From assembly GCF_002874775.1 (NCBI RefSeq), contig NZ_CP020991.1, forward strand, positions 1,059,225 to 1,123,224: a DNA stretch of 64,000 nt. The letters run 5' to 3'. This document shows, piece by piece, positions 1 to 9,753 of this stretch. The stretch comes from Monoglobus pectinilyticus (GTDB lineage Bacteria > Bacillota > Clostridia > Monoglobales > Monoglobaceae). Position 1 is the stretch's first letter. Each line of letters begins with the position of its first letter. The notes under the pieces are model-generated. The model did no database searches and was not told the DNA's origin. It saw nothing but the letters and a program-made list of their open reading frames with translations. The translations under genes and the position numbers were made by a program.

Positions 1-299
1 GCGCCGACAGAAATATTGACGCCTTTTTTCTTCTCTTCAATAACTTCTTTAATGTTATCAACGCTTTCCAGCGCGTCTGCTTTTATCTCTGTAATAGAGT
101 CTTCAAGCTTATCTCCGGCTTCTGAAATCACTTCTCCGGCGTCATTAAGTTTATCGCCTATAACTTCTTTTGCCTTTTGATCAGCCTCAGAAATTTCTTC
201 CTTGATTTCAGACGCGGCGTCAGCTATTTTAGAGCTTACGTCATCTTTCATCTTTTGAACTTTTTCATCGTTCAAAATGTCCTTTTTGTCATTAGCCAT
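1..299 (-). CDS. Partial hypothetical charged helical protein (C-terminus outside window)
   Basis: This gene starts at ATG 299-297 behind a good ribosome binding site (AAAGGAG on the minus strand) and runs off the window at base 1, leaving 99 codons. The visible part is almost entirely Lys, Glu, Asp, Ala, Ile and Val in a heptad-like pattern (MANDKKDILNDEKVQKMK...), with repeated K-x-x-D-A-x-E-x-I-type segments. It therefore looks like a long amphipathic or coiled-coil helix. There is no signal peptide or membrane segment in the visible part. Similar low-complexity helical proteins are often called YtxH-like or apolipoprotein/LEA-like, but I cannot assign a family. It has its own promoter at 425-453 and follows mfd on the same strand. 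Confidence 0.75.
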   Translation of the reverse strand, partial: MANDKKDILNDEKVQKMKDDVSSKIADAASEIKEEISEADQKAKEVIGDKLNDAGEVISEAGDKLEDSITEIKADALESVDNIKEVIEEKKKGVNISVG

Positions 300-369
300 C
301 TTTTTTTCTCCTTTTATGTTATGTTTAAATAATTTTAAATCTCATAAAACCCGGGACAGCCCGAATACT

Positions 370-419
370 TACACAGTCCCAAAATATTGACCTGCATAAC
401 TACACAATCCCAAAATATT
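370..419. repeat. Two 19-base direct repeats over the transcription start and leader
   Basis: TACACA(G/A)TCCCAAAATATT occurs at 370-388 and again at 401-419, with one mismatch. The copies are 31 bases apart, about three helical turns. They lie just downstream of the -10 box at 425-430, a position that would suit a repressor operator. Confidence 0.6.
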
Positions 420-424
420 TTTCT

Positions 425-453
425 ATTATACATCAAAGCAAGTTAATTTTCCA
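425..453 (-). promoter_or_regulatory. Promoter of the partial helical-protein gene
   Basis: On the minus strand a -35 TGGAAA (453-448) and a -10 TATAAT (430-425) are separated by exactly 17 bases. Transcription would start near 418 and leave a leader of about 120 nt before the ATG at 299. Confidence 0.55.
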
Positions 454-481
454 CTATTGTTGTTAAAACTTATTCAAATGT

Positions 482-3400
482 TTACAATTTATTCAAATTT
501 GCCTTGCTTTGTTCTGATAAAAAACTCATCATTTCTTTTATCTGAGCCAAATAGTTCTTCCCGCCTTTGTCAGAGGACAGAGGAACAAGTTTTATTGCCA
601 ATTTAGGATTATTGGGCGTCAATATCGATATTTTTCCGGGATATTTGTCTATCAGTTCCAAACACGGTTTCATATCGGGTATATTTTCAGGGTCAAATTT
701 TACCGTTATCCTCTCTGAGTTTCCTATAACTTCGGTTATATTATAACTTGAAGCGTACGCCTTAATCAGGGCCACCTCCATAAGGTTTTCAACCTCCGGC
801 GGAACAGTTCCGTATCTGTCTTCTATTTCATCATACGCGTCATACAGCTCATCCTGATTTTTTATCGCGGCTATCCGCTTGTATGCTGCTATCCTTTGAC
901 TGTGATTCTTTATATACTTATCTGAAATATATGCTGATACAGGTAAATCTATCTGTGTCTCGGTCTCATTTTTCGTCTCTATCCCCTTAATCTCAGCCGT
1001 CGCCTCTTCAAGCAGCCTGCAGTACATCTCATAACCCACAGCTTCCATATGCCCGTGCTGCTGGGCGCCTATAAGATTTCCGGTGCCCCTTATTTCCAAA
1101 TCTCTCATTGCTATCTTAAAACCGCTCCCGAACTCAGTAAACTCCTTTATCGCCAGCAGCCGTTTTTCAGCCTCGGGAGTTAAACTCTTATTCCGCCTGT
1201 AGGTCAGATATGCGTATGCCAGCCTGTTTGAACGTCCGACCCTGCCCCTCAGCTGATACAGCTGCGCCAAGCCTAAGCGGTCAGCGTTTTCAAGAATTAT
1301 TGTGTTTACATTTGGTATATCAAGCCCTGTTTCAATTATCGTTGTGCAGACCAGGACGTCAATAGTTCCGTCTGACACGTCCATCATAATTTGCTCCAGC
1401 TCGTTCTCGTGCATTCTGCCGTGAGCCACGGCTATTCTTGCAGACGGCACCAGCTCCGCTATTCTGTTGGCGACTTTAAATATGCCGTCTATTCTATTAT
1501 AAAGATAATACACCTGACCGCCGCGGCCTAATTCCTTATTTATAGCCTCCCGAATTACGTCCTCGTCATACTCAAGAACATAAGTCGATATCGGAAACCG
1601 CTCCGCCGGAGGTTCGTTTATTATGCTCATATCCCTTATTCCGGTCAGCGACATATGAAGAGTTCTCGGTATCGGCGTTGCGGACAGCGTCAGCACATCC
1701 ACTTCTTTTCTTATCTCTTTTATTTTTTCCTTATGGGCAACCCCAAAGCGCTGTTCCTCGTCAATCACCAAAAGTCCCAGCTTATTATATTTGATATGCT
1801 TTCCCAGCAGTTTATGGGTTCCTATAACAACGTCTATTTCACCCGTTGCCAAACCTTTTACAATACGCTTTTCTTCCGCCGCGGTACAAAAACGAGACAG
1901 CATTGCAACGTTTATCGGATAATCCTTCATTCTCTGCTTAAACGTGTTAAAATGCTGTGTAGCCAAAATTGTTGTCGGCACGAGATACGCCACCTGATAC
2001 CCTGCCATGACCGCCTTAAACGCACCTCTGAGCGCAACCTCGGTCTTTCCGTATCCAACATCTCCGCACAGCAGTCTGTCCATAGGATACGGCTTTTCCA
2101 TATCCTCTTTCATCTCTTGTATGCTTCGGAGCTGGTCGTCAGTTTCCTCAAACGGGAACTTTGCTTCAAAATCGCTCTGCCACTCATCATCCTTTGGGAA
2201 TGATATTCCCGGAGTATTCGCACGCTTGGCGTAGAGGTCTATAAGTTCCTTAGCCATATCGGCAGCGGCAGCTTTTACCCTCTGTTTGGTACGGCTCCAT
2301 TCTCCGCCGCCCAGCTTGTTCATTTTTATTCTTGCTCCGTCTTTGGCGATGTGCTTGTAGACCATATCCAGCTGGTCTGTCGGCACATACAAAAAGTCGT
2401 CTCCCTTGAATCTTATTTTGAGATAATCTTTTCTGACGCCGTCAACATTCAGCTGCTCAATGCCTATATACTGACCGATACCATAATTTCGGTGAACAAC
2501 ATAGTCACCCATATTCAGGTCGGTAAAGTTGTCAATCTTTTCGCCTTTAACCTTGCCGTAGCGCTTTCTTTTTTTCTTTTCATGCCCGAATATCTCTTTA
2601 TCAGAAATCACCACTGTCTGCGTGGAAGGAAATTCAAATCCATGCGAGATAGAACCGTGGGTTATAACTATTCCTCCGGGCGGAGGAAGCTCTGTCAGAA
2701 CGTCTGTGTACGCACAGTTAAAACCCTCGTTTTCCAGCTGGTTCAGCAGATTCTTAGCCCTTATCTCAGAACCGCCCAGCACAACCGTACGGTATTGGCT
2801 GGACTTATAAAATCTGAGAGACTCATATAAAAATTCAAGCTTACCCTGAAAACCTGCCAAAGACTTGGAGCCAACAGCATAGGTTCTCTTTGCCCTATAT
2901 TCAGCTGAATAATTTGAAATACCGCTGACCCCGACAAATCTATGCGCCGTAAGCCGCTTTACCGCCTTCTTCAGCGGCAAAAAGTATTCCATATCCGCCT
3001 TGGGGATTATTCCCCTTTCAGTCATCTCAGTTATGTCTTCCGCAAACCTTACCGTCTCGCCTTCATACGCCTCGCTTATTCTGCGGCCGTCACACCAAAA
3101 AATAATTGTATCATCTGCCAAATAATCCAAAATTGTGGGCTTTTCACGATATATATATGGAATATACTTTTCTATTGAAGGGAATCTAATCCCCTGCTTA
3201 AGTCTTTCAATATCCCTGTTCAACACCGAAGCCGATTTTTCGGATACAGGCTTCTCAGTATCGCTAAGCAAGCTGTTCAGCTTTTTTACTAATTTAGCAC
3301 GTTCTTTATCATCCGGCACCAGCTCGCCTGCCGGAGTTATCCTGGCCTCATCACATCTGTCAATCGTTCTTTGGCTGTCCTTGTCAAAGGTTCTTATCGA

Positions 3401-4021
3401 GTCAACCTCTGTGTCAAAAAATTCAATTCTCAGCGGATACTGACTGTAATACGGAAAATAATCAAGTATTCCACCGCGGACGCTGAACTGACCGGCTCCC
3501 TCAACCAATTCCTCACGCTTATATCCTAAACTTTCAAACTTACCGATCAGCGTTTCTAACTCAATGTCATCCCCAACTTTTAATGTTATAACGTTTTCCT
3601 GATATTTCTTAAACGGTATAGTCACACTGAGCAAAGCCGAATACGTGGTCACAACATAGGTTCGCCGGCCTTTGTTTCTGAACAAATAGTCGAGCACCTC
3701 AAGTCTTTGCTTCTGTATCTCATGGCTCTTTACATCTACATCGTAAAAAAGTATATCGGAGTTTCCGTAATACAGAACCTCCGCACCTGAGAAAAATCTG
3801 AGGTCGTCGGCTATTTCCATTGCGGCAGCCTCGTTTTCGGCAACCAATAAAATCGGAGCCTGAAATTTTTCGGACACACAAAAAGCCAGGTGTGCCCTCA
3901 CAGAGTCCGACACACCCGCTACGTTTATAGGCGTAATATTTTTTTGTAAAGCCCCTGCCAGCTCCTCAAAGTCGGCAAGGTCTTCCATAACTTCATAAAA
4001 ACCGTTTGTTTTCATAGCCAA
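482..4021 (-). CDS. mfd: Transcription-repair coupling factor Mfd
   Basis: This 1179-residue protein matches the full length of Mfd, the translocase that releases RNA polymerase stalled at DNA lesions and recruits UvrA. An N-terminal UvrB-like region is followed by a CarD-like RNA polymerase interaction domain (about residues 500-560, NMGDYVVHRNYGIGQY). The RecG-like motor has Walker A GDVGYGKT near 655 and the DEEQ box near 755, then the C-terminal TRCF domain. The first codon is either TTG at 4021, placed 10 nt after AAGGA, or ATG at 4015; the spacing slightly favours TTG. It is the last gene of the glmU-pth-mfd operon, 13 nt after pth. Confidence 0.97.
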   Translation of the reverse strand: MAMKTNGFYEVMEDLADFEELAGALQKNITPINVAGVSDSVRAHLAFCVSEKFQAPILLVAENEAAAMEIADDLRFFSGAEVLYYGNSDILFYDVDVKSHEIQKQRLEVLDYLFRNKGRRTYVVTTYSALLSVTIPFKKYQENVITLKVGDDIELETLIGKFESLGYKREELVEGAGQFSVRGGILDYFPYYSQYPLRIEFFDTEVDSIRTFDKDSQRTIDRCDEARITPAGELVPDDKERAKLVKKLNSLLSDTEKPVSEKSASVLNRDIERLKQGIRFPSIEKYIPYIYREKPTILDYLADDTIIFWCDGRRISEAYEGETVRFAEDITEMTERGIIPKADMEYFLPLKKAVKRLTAHRFVGVSGISNYSAEYRAKRTYAVGSKSLAGFQGKLEFLYESLRFYKSSQYRTVVLGGSEIRAKNLLNQLENEGFNCAYTDVLTELPPPGGIVITHGSISHGFEFPSTQTVVISDKEIFGHEKKKRKRYGKVKGEKIDNFTDLNMGDYVVHRNYGIGQYIGIEQLNVDGVRKDYLKIRFKGDDFLYVPTDQLDMVYKHIAKDGARIKMNKLGGGEWSRTKQRVKAAAADMAKELIDLYAKRANTPGISFPKDDEWQSDFEAKFPFEETDDQLRSIQEMKEDMEKPYPMDRLLCGDVGYGKTEVALRGAFKAVMAGYQVAYLVPTTILATQHFNTFKQRMKDYPINVAMLSRFCTAAEEKRIVKGLATGEIDVVIGTHKLLGKHIKYNKLGLLVIDEEQRFGVAHKEKIKEIRKEVDVLTLSATPIPRTLHMSLTGIRDMSIINEPPAERFPISTYVLEYDEDVIREAINKELGRGGQVYYLYNRIDGIFKVANRIAELVPSARIAVAHGRMHENELEQIMMDVSDGTIDVLVCTTIIETGLDIPNVNTIILENADRLGLAQLYQLRGRVGRSNRLAYAYLTYRRNKSLTPEAEKRLLAIKEFTEFGSGFKIAMRDLEIRGTGNLIGAQQHGHMEAVGYEMYCRLLEEATAEIKGIETKNETETQIDLPVSAYISDKYIKNHSQRIAAYKRIAAIKNQDELYDAYDEIEDRYGTVPPEVENLMEVALIKAYASSYNITEVIGNSERITVKFDPENIPDMKPCLELIDKYPGKISILTPNNPKLAIKLVPLSSDKGGKNYLAQIKEMMSFLSEQSKANLNKL

Positions 4022-4034
4022 TCACATACAATCC

Positions 4035-4601
4035 TTATCCGTTATACATTTGCATAGCCGTCCTGGCATCTGTCCTGATTATCTCCTCAACCGCTTTCAC
4101 AGCTCTTACCGCTGTGTCAGTCAGGATTTCAGTCTCCGCCTTAGAAAACCTTCCCAAAACAAAATTGCATATATCCTCATGCTCATCCATATCATTTCCC
4201 CCTATCCCCAGTTTTACCCTAGGGAACTGGTCTGAGTTAAGATTGAGTATAATACTTTTCAGCCCATTATGCCCTCCGGCGCTGCCGCTTGGTCTCACTC
4301 TCAGTTTTCCTAAACTCATAGTTTTGTCATCTGAGATGACAATAATATTTTCATCAGGTATATCATAATAATCGGCAATAGGCGCAACGGCCTCGCCGCT
4401 CAGATTCATAAAAGTTGTAGGTTTAACCGCAATCACCTTTTCGCCGCATACTATACCCGTTCCAACCTCAGCCCTAAACTTGCTTGACTTAAACTTTATA
4501 TTGTTCTTGGCACAGAACGCGTCAACAACATCAAAACCGATATTGTGTCTGGTATTAATATATTTTCTGCCCGGATTTCCCAATCCCACTATCATATACA
4601 T
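4035..4601 (-). CDS. pth: Peptidyl-tRNA hydrolase
   Basis: This 188-residue protein begins MYMIVGLGNPGRKYINTRHN, the signature of bacterial Pth with the catalytic His in the TRHN segment. It also has the conserved FMNLSGEAV and GSAGGHNGLKSI motifs. Pth recycles peptidyl-tRNA released prematurely from the ribosome by cleaving the ester between peptide and tRNA. Length and motif order are normal for the family. It sits between glmU (24 nt upstream) and mfd (13 nt downstream) on the same strand, the usual Firmicutes gene order, so the three are probably cotranscribed from the promoter upstream of glmU. Confidence 0.97.
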   Translation of the reverse strand: MYMIVGLGNPGRKYINTRHNIGFDVVDAFCAKNNIKFKSSKFRAEVGTGIVCGEKVIAVKPTTFMNLSGEAVAPIADYYDIPDENIIVISDDKTMSLGKLRVRPSGSAGGHNGLKSIILNLNSDQFPRVKLGIGGNDMDEHEDICNFVLGRFSKAETEILTDTAVRAVKAVEEIIRTDARTAMQMYNG

Positions 4602-4625
4602 TATATTTACCTCAAGTAAATTTTA

Positions 4626-5996
4626 TTATTTTTTCTTGCTGTCTTTTCTTTTTGCCGTCCACTGTTCCTTAACAACCTGCTTAGAACGGGCTATAGCCAA
4701 AGATTCAGGCGGCACCTCGTCTGTTATCGTTGACCCTGCCGCAGTGTACGCGCCGTGCCTTACTACAACGGGAGACACCAGGTTGGTGTTACAGCCGATA
4801 AAGCAGTCGTCTTCAATAATTGTACGGTGCTTATTCACGCCGTCATAATTTACGACAACGGTTCCGCACCCGAAGTTAACTCTCTTGCCTACGTCGGCGT
4901 CTCCAATATAAGTCAGATGAGCCACCTTGGTTCCATCATCTATTGTAGAATTCTTAACCTCCACAAAGTCGCCTATCTTAACTTCAGAACCAACTTTGGT
5001 TCCGGGTCTCAGATATGCAAAAGGTCCGACATTTGTATCAGAGCCTATTTCACTGTCGATACCCACAGTCTCCAATATCTTAGTATTATTCCCAACCTTG
5101 CAGTTATTCAAAGATGTGTTGGAGCCGATAACACAGTTTTCACCGATTACAGAGTCTCCCTCAAGAACTGTTCCGGGATACAAAACGGTATCTCTTCCTA
5201 CCTTAACATTTGTTGTAACCTGAACTTTATCAGGGTCGATAATTGTAACACCGGCAAGCATTAAAGCTTCAACTTTGCGGCGGTTTAAAATCTTTCCGAC
5301 CTGTGACAGCTGGAGTTTATCGTTTACTCCCATAGTCTGTTCAAGATCGGTGACATACGCTCCGACCTTTTCGCCCTCGCTCAGCATTATTTCAATTACG
5401 TCGGTTATATAGTATTCTCCCTGGGAATTATCATTAGTAATTTTAGACAAGGATTCTTTTAGTTTTTGAATATCAAAGAAATACATACCCGAGTTAACCT
5501 CAGTTATCTTCTGCTCATCCTCAGAAGCGTCTTTCTGCTCAACGATTCTGACGATTTCACCGTTTTCTCTGACTATTCTTCCATATCCGTACGGCTCGTC
5601 GGCTATCGCAGTAATTACAGTAGCGGCCCTCATCTTTTTGCTGTGGTCTTCACGCACCCTCTTTAAAGTCTCAGCCTCTATCAGAGGCGAATCCCCATAT
5701 AGAACCATAACAGTGCCGTCTACGTCCTTTATGCTTTCAATACCCTGCATAACAGCGTGGCCTGTTCCCAGCTGTTCATACTGATAGGCATACTTCGCCC
5801 TGTCCCCAAGATATGCTTTAACATCTTCGGCCTTATGACCGATAACGACGATATTTTCATCGCTTCCGGTTTCTTCCGCAGTATCCAAAACCCATTCCAC
5901 AAGGGCTTTTCCTGCCGCCTGCTGAAGAGGTTTCGCAATATTTGATTTCATTCTCTTTCCCTCACCGGCCGCAAGGATAATGCTATATAATCCCAT
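4626..5996 (-). CDS. glmU: Bifunctional UDP-N-acetylglucosamine pyrophosphorylase / glucosamine-1-phosphate acetyltransferase
   Basis: GlmU makes UDP-GlcNAc, the cell-wall precursor, from glucosamine-1-phosphate, acetyl-CoA and UTP in the cytoplasm. The N-terminal uridylyltransferase has the nucleotide-binding LAAGEGKRMKS motif near residue 10. The C-terminal half is a left-handed beta helix of hexapeptide repeats ending with the acetyltransferase core (RPGTKVG, HLTYIGDADVG, NFGCGTV). I chose ATG 5996 because GGAGG lies 7 nt before it; a longer reading from TTG 6014 would place that ribosome binding site inside the gene. The resulting 456 residues are the standard length. It is the first gene of the operon with pth and mfd. 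Confidence 0.97.
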   Translation of the reverse strand: MGLYSIILAAGEGKRMKSNIAKPLQQAAGKALVEWVLDTAEETGSDENIVVIGHKAEDVKAYLGDRAKYAYQYEQLGTGHAVMQGIESIKDVDGTVMVLYGDSPLIEAETLKRVREDHSKKMRAATVITAIADEPYGYGRIVRENGEIVRIVEQKDASEDEQKITEVNSGMYFFDIQKLKESLSKITNDNSQGEYYITDVIEIMLSEGEKVGAYVTDLEQTMGVNDKLQLSQVGKILNRRKVEALMLAGVTIIDPDKVQVTTNVKVGRDTVLYPGTVLEGDSVIGENCVIGSNTSLNNCKVGNNTKILETVGIDSEIGSDTNVGPFAYLRPGTKVGSEVKIGDFVEVKNSTIDDGTKVAHLTYIGDADVGKRVNFGCGTVVVNYDGVNKHRTIIEDDCFIGCNTNLVSPVVVRHGAYTAAGSTITDEVPPESLAIARSKQVVKEQWTAKRKDSKKK

Positions 5997-6036
5997 TTCT
6001 ATTCCTCCAAACAAAATTTTATATCACAATTTTTGC

Positions 6037-6065
6037 ATTATATCATAATATAGTATTATTTTCAA
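6037..6065 (-). promoter_or_regulatory. Promoter of the glmU-pth-mfd operon
   Basis: On the minus strand TTGAAA (6065-6060) and TATAAT (6042-6037) are separated by exactly 17 bases, close to the sigma-A consensus. The start codon of glmU follows about 40 nt downstream. The rest of the AT-rich gap 6015-6442 shows no further gene. A weaker forward -10 TATAAT at 6401-6406, with TATACA 17 bases upstream, could serve the pectate lyase. Confidence 0.7.
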
Positions 6066-6442
6066 TACCTATCACAATAATTGATATCCGGTATGCCTAG
6101 CTTAATAAAATACTGCCTAGAGCATATGACAGTTATATTATAAACTAAAAAAATATTGCATAATTATCATAGCAGACTATTTTCCTATCTCAGTATTCCT
6201 AAATATGGATTTTACTAATCTATTGTGCAGACAATCCACGTTATATTTTCGCCTGCAATTTTTAATTATATATCTATATAAGCAAGGAAGACATTATAAA
6301 ACGATTATGTAAATATGCTTTTAGCAAATTACTTTTTTACGTCATAACAGGTCGCAAAATTGTAATTTTATTACTTATATACAAATTTCAAAAATTATGT
6401 TATAATAAAATTATTAATTTTGCTTGACTGGGAGGATTTATT

Positions 6443-9400
6443 ATGAGAAAGATATTTCCGATTACAGTGTTAGTTATTTTACTGTTAATATCCGTATCTG
6501 TAAACGCGGAAAATATAACAACGATAACTGACCTCTATGATTTCAGCGATGTCGGAGAAGGTAAAATCACTGAAGATATTATTCTGCCTAATAATTTGTA
6601 TGTTCACGCAAGCGGCGGCAGCGTTACCGTGAATCCCAGCATCAAAAAGTTTGAGGGCAGAACCTACGTCAACCGGGCGGTTCTAAGCCCATGTAAAAAT
6701 GTTGAAAATCCCGACTGCGCCGTGAGTATTATACCTGAAACCGACAGTATGCTGTTTGTTGATATGTATAACGTGGCGGCGGAAGGATCAGGTCTCAGAA
6801 GCTTTGAGGTGAAGCAGGACGGTATAGTGTTAGGCTCGTTCACCCTTGACGGCAAAACAATGATAACCACTGAGCCTATGCAGGTTAAAAAAGGAATCCC
6901 TGTATACATATATGTCACCGGAAAATATGGGCTTATCTTTTACGGCGCCGGGCTAAAGTATGATACAGTATCTCCTGACGCGGTTCCGGGAATTCAAGGC
7001 GGCGGAAAAAAGACCACCGGCGCCAGGGGAAATAAAAACATAAGCGTCTATCACGTTACAAGTCTTGCAAACGACGGCCCGGGAACGCTGCGTGACGCCG
7101 TATCGCGTCCCGGCAGAATTGTCGTTTTTGATGTCTGCGGAACAATTAACTTGACCGAACGTTTGAAAATCGGCAACTCAAATATAACGATTCTGGGACA
7201 GACTGCGCCGGGGCAGGGAATAACCATTGCCGGAACCGACGTTCTGATTGCAGCAGATAACGTCATAGTAAGATATTTGAGAGTTCGCCCCGGAGACAGT
7301 GTTGAAGGTGAATGGGACTGTTTGGGCGGCGCGCACATAAATGATATTGTCTTAGACCATTGCAGCGTCAGCTGGGGGATTGATGAACTTATGTCCCTGT
7401 ACGGCGGCCTTAATCCAGACGGCGCTGACACCGGTAACTATACAATTTCAAACTGTCTCATATCAGAAAGCCTGCGTCTGTCAAACCATTATAAAGGCGC
7501 ACACGGTTACGGAGCGATATGGGGAGGAACCAACACAAGCTACTATAATAATATTATAGCCCATCATGACAGCAGAAACCCAAGACTTGCCAGCAATGTA
7601 AGCTATACTGAGCTAAAAAATAACGTAATATATAATTGGGGCGGCAATTCAAGTTACGGCGGCGAATCGACTGCTGAAAACTTTTATACAAAAGTCAATA
7701 TGGTGAACTCATACTACAAGTTTGGTCCGAGCACAAAGGCAAAGTATAAGATATTTGACGTCTCAGGAACAGGTTCGCACTATTATATAAACGGTAACTA
7801 CGTTTACGGCTATGAATCAGAAAATAACAATAACGGCCTGAATGACAACTGGGCAGACGAGGCGCTCATTCATAACATGGCTAACGCGGTTAGGGAAAAT
7901 GAACCGTTCGACATGGGAGAGTATAAAGTGAATGAAGTCAGCGCCGAGGCGGCTTATGACAAATCTGTAAAAAGCGCCGGGGCAGTCTTGCCGGTTCGAG
8001 ACAGCATAGACGCACGTGTGGTTGAGGATATGAAAAATCAGACCGGGCGTTTAATCAATAAGGCATATGAGGTCGGCGGATACGTTGATATGTCCGGCGA
8101 AAGCAAAATATTTAAAATTTCCGAACCATGGAAAGAAGCAAACAATATGGGCGGCGCGGATGAAACTGATATAATCAGAGAGGGTTTATACAAAGGATAT
8201 ACCTGGCTTGAAGCTTATGTGTTTGATGAGATTGAAAAACTGTCGTATACCGAATCCGGCTGGACAAATTCAATAACGCCGACCAATCCCAAAATAACAA
8301 TATCAAAAGTATCGGACGGAACGCAAACCGTAACCGGATATGCAAATATTTATGACAACACTCCATATATTTCAACAGACAAAAGAAGTATAGAATACGG
8401 CGCTGTATCCGAACCTGCCGAAGGTACAAAAATAACCAAAATTGAAGTTTACGACGGTGAACAATTAATTGAGATGTCAGAGGGAACAGAGGCAATAAAC
8501 ATAACGATTAATCTATCTCCCGGCACTCATTATATAACAAGCCGCGCCTATAACGACAAAGGTGAAAGCACGTCGTCGGACACATCAATAATATATATCC
8601 GCGGGCTGTCAGACGGCGAGTGGCTATATGCAGATATTGGCAGTGTGCCGTATAAAGGCGGATACACTCAAAACAAGGACGGGTTCAGCATTATTGCGAG
8701 CGGTTCAGTCGGCGGAAACAGCGCCGGCAAGATGGATTCGTTCGGTTTTATGTACCGTGAGTTTACAGGGGACTTTGATATAATACTGGAAACCAAGAAT
8801 GTGCCTAAGTTTGAAAACAATGTTAAGTCGGGACTTATGGTGAGGAGCAGCCTGGACAGCAGTTCTGAAATGTATCTTCTTGCGGACAGCTGGCTGAAGT
8901 ATGGCGAAAACATAAGGGTTTTTGAAAGACCCGTAAAAGGAACGGCGGTTACAAACTCATATATGTTTGACGCTGAGGGCACCCCGGTAGAGAATGTTGA
9001 CTCAATAACATACGATATGCCGAAATATCTGAGAATGACAAGAAAGGGACAGCGACTAACAATGTCCGTCTCGGAAAACGGAACTGACTTCACAGATAAT
9101 ATAAGACAGCCGTATATTATTGAAGACACAACACTGCCTGAAACGGTTTATTTGGGTGTTGCTCAGGATTCATGCAGTTCATCAACCTTGATAAAGTATG
9201 CGGCAGAATTCGGATTTAACGTGACATTATCAGAAGCGGAAAAAAATACTCAGCTAAAAATATATGATGAAAACGGGAATGAAATAAAAAATAATTCTGT
9301 TATTGAAAATGACTCTGTTTTATCAAAGATAGTTATTCCCGACGGCGTTGACACAAGCAACAGCGTAATATACACCGCAGTATACAGGGACGAATGCCTT

Positions 9401-9508
9401 ACAGACATGCAGACAGGAAGCGATGTTAAATTACCTGTAAGCTCCGGAGATTTGGTAAAGGTCTTTGTTTGGGACGGCAATATGCAACCGCTTTATACAG
9501 AGGAATAA
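6443..9508 (+). CDS. Secreted multidomain pectate lyase (polysaccharide lyase family 1-like)
   Basis: This 1021-residue exported protein has a signal peptide (residues 1-22, likely cleavage after VNA). A beta-rich segment of about 150 residues comes next. Then there is a parallel beta-helix (about 190-480) with marks of PL1-type pectate lyases: GTLRDAV, HCSVSWGIDE near 306 and NIIAHHDSRNPR. Such enzymes cut polygalacturonate by beta-elimination, using calcium. A C-terminal region (about 730-920, ending in a jelly-roll-like MVRSSLDSSSEMY stretch) resembles DUF1349/LamG-like accessory domains and may bind carbohydrate. GGGAGG lies 8 nt before the ATG. It is a stand-alone gene. There is no anchor motif, so it is probably released or held non-covalently. 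Confidence 0.88.
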   Translation: MRKIFPITVLVILLLISVSVNAENITTITDLYDFSDVGEGKITEDIILPNNLYVHASGGSVTVNPSIKKFEGRTYVNRAVLSPCKNVENPDCAVSIIPETDSMLFVDMYNVAAEGSGLRSFEVKQDGIVLGSFTLDGKTMITTEPMQVKKGIPVYIYVTGKYGLIFYGAGLKYDTVSPDAVPGIQGGGKKTTGARGNKNISVYHVTSLANDGPGTLRDAVSRPGRIVVFDVCGTINLTERLKIGNSNITILGQTAPGQGITIAGTDVLIAADNVIVRYLRVRPGDSVEGEWDCLGGAHINDIVLDHCSVSWGIDELMSLYGGLNPDGADTGNYTISNCLISESLRLSNHYKGAHGYGAIWGGTNTSYYNNIIAHHDSRNPRLASNVSYTELKNNVIYNWGGNSSYGGESTAENFYTKVNMVNSYYKFGPSTKAKYKIFDVSGTGSHYYINGNYVYGYESENNNNGLNDNWADEALIHNMANAVRENEPFDMGEYKVNEVSAEAAYDKSVKSAGAVLPVRDSIDARVVEDMKNQTGRLINKAYEVGGYVDMSGESKIFKISEPWKEANNMGGADETDIIREGLYKGYTWLEAYVFDEIEKLSYTESGWTNSITPTNPKITISKVSDGTQTVTGYANIYDNTPYISTDKRSIEYGAVSEPAEGTKITKIEVYDGEQLIEMSEGTEAINITINLSPGTHYITSRAYNDKGESTSSDTSIIYIRGLSDGEWLYADIGSVPYKGGYTQNKDGFSIIASGSVGGNSAGKMDSFGFMYREFTGDFDIILETKNVPKFENNVKSGLMVRSSLDSSSEMYLLADSWLKYGENIRVFERPVKGTAVTNSYMFDAEGTPVENVDSITYDMPKYLRMTRKGQRLTMSVSENGTDFTDNIRQPYIIEDTTLPETVYLGVAQDSCSSSTLIKYAAEFGFNVTLSEAEKNTQLKIYDENGNEIKNNSVIENDSVLSKIVIPDGVDTSNSVIYTAVYRDECLTDMQTGSDVKLPVSSGDLVKVFVWDGNMQPLYTEE

Positions 9509-9540
9509 TTTATTAAAACAGTTGTTTAATTTAGAATAAA

Positions 9541-9589
9541 TCAGACGCCTTGATTTTGTGGAAAACTCCAAAATACACAAGGTGTCTGA
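9541..9589. terminator. Hairpin downstream of the pectate lyase
   Basis: TCAGACGCCTTG (9541-9552) pairs with CAAGGTGTCTGA (9578-9589), with one G-U pair and extra inner pairing. The forward T tract is poor, so this may be a weak terminator or an mRNA-end stabilising stem. Confidence 0.5.
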
Positions 9590-9608
9590 CAAATTATAAA
9601 AAAACATT

Positions 9609-9662
9609 TTAATGAAAAAACAAAAATGGGACAAGCCCCGCAATATCGGGGGACTTGTCCCA
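9609..9662 (-). terminator. Terminator of tRNA-Lys
   Basis: Read on the minus strand, TGGGACAAG pairs with CTTGTCCCA (9662 to 9627), with an additional CCCCG/CGGGG inner stem. The run TTTTTGTTTTTT follows. It lies just after the tRNA-Lys 3' end. Confidence 0.85.
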
Positions 9663-9676
9663 TTCTCTTAAAAATT

Positions 9677-9753
9677 TGGTACACCTTCGGGGATTCGAAC
9701 CCCGGACACCCTGATTAAGAGTCAGGTGCTCTAGCCAGCTGAGCTAAAGGTGC
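9677..9753 (-). tRNA. tRNA-Lys (anticodon CTT)
   Basis: The minus strand folds into a full cloverleaf. Acceptor GCACCTT pairs with AAGGTGT, the D-arm is GCTC...GAGC, and the anticodon stem CCTGA/TCAGG closes the loop CTCTTAA with anticodon CTT. The T-arm contains GGTTCGAATCC. The 3' CCA is encoded (tgg at 9677-9679). It reads AAG lysine codons. Confidence 0.95.

Noticed and set aside
1655-3443. Several plus-strand frames of 60-180 codons
   Set aside because: They are antisense to the well-supported mfd gene and lack ribosome binding sites.
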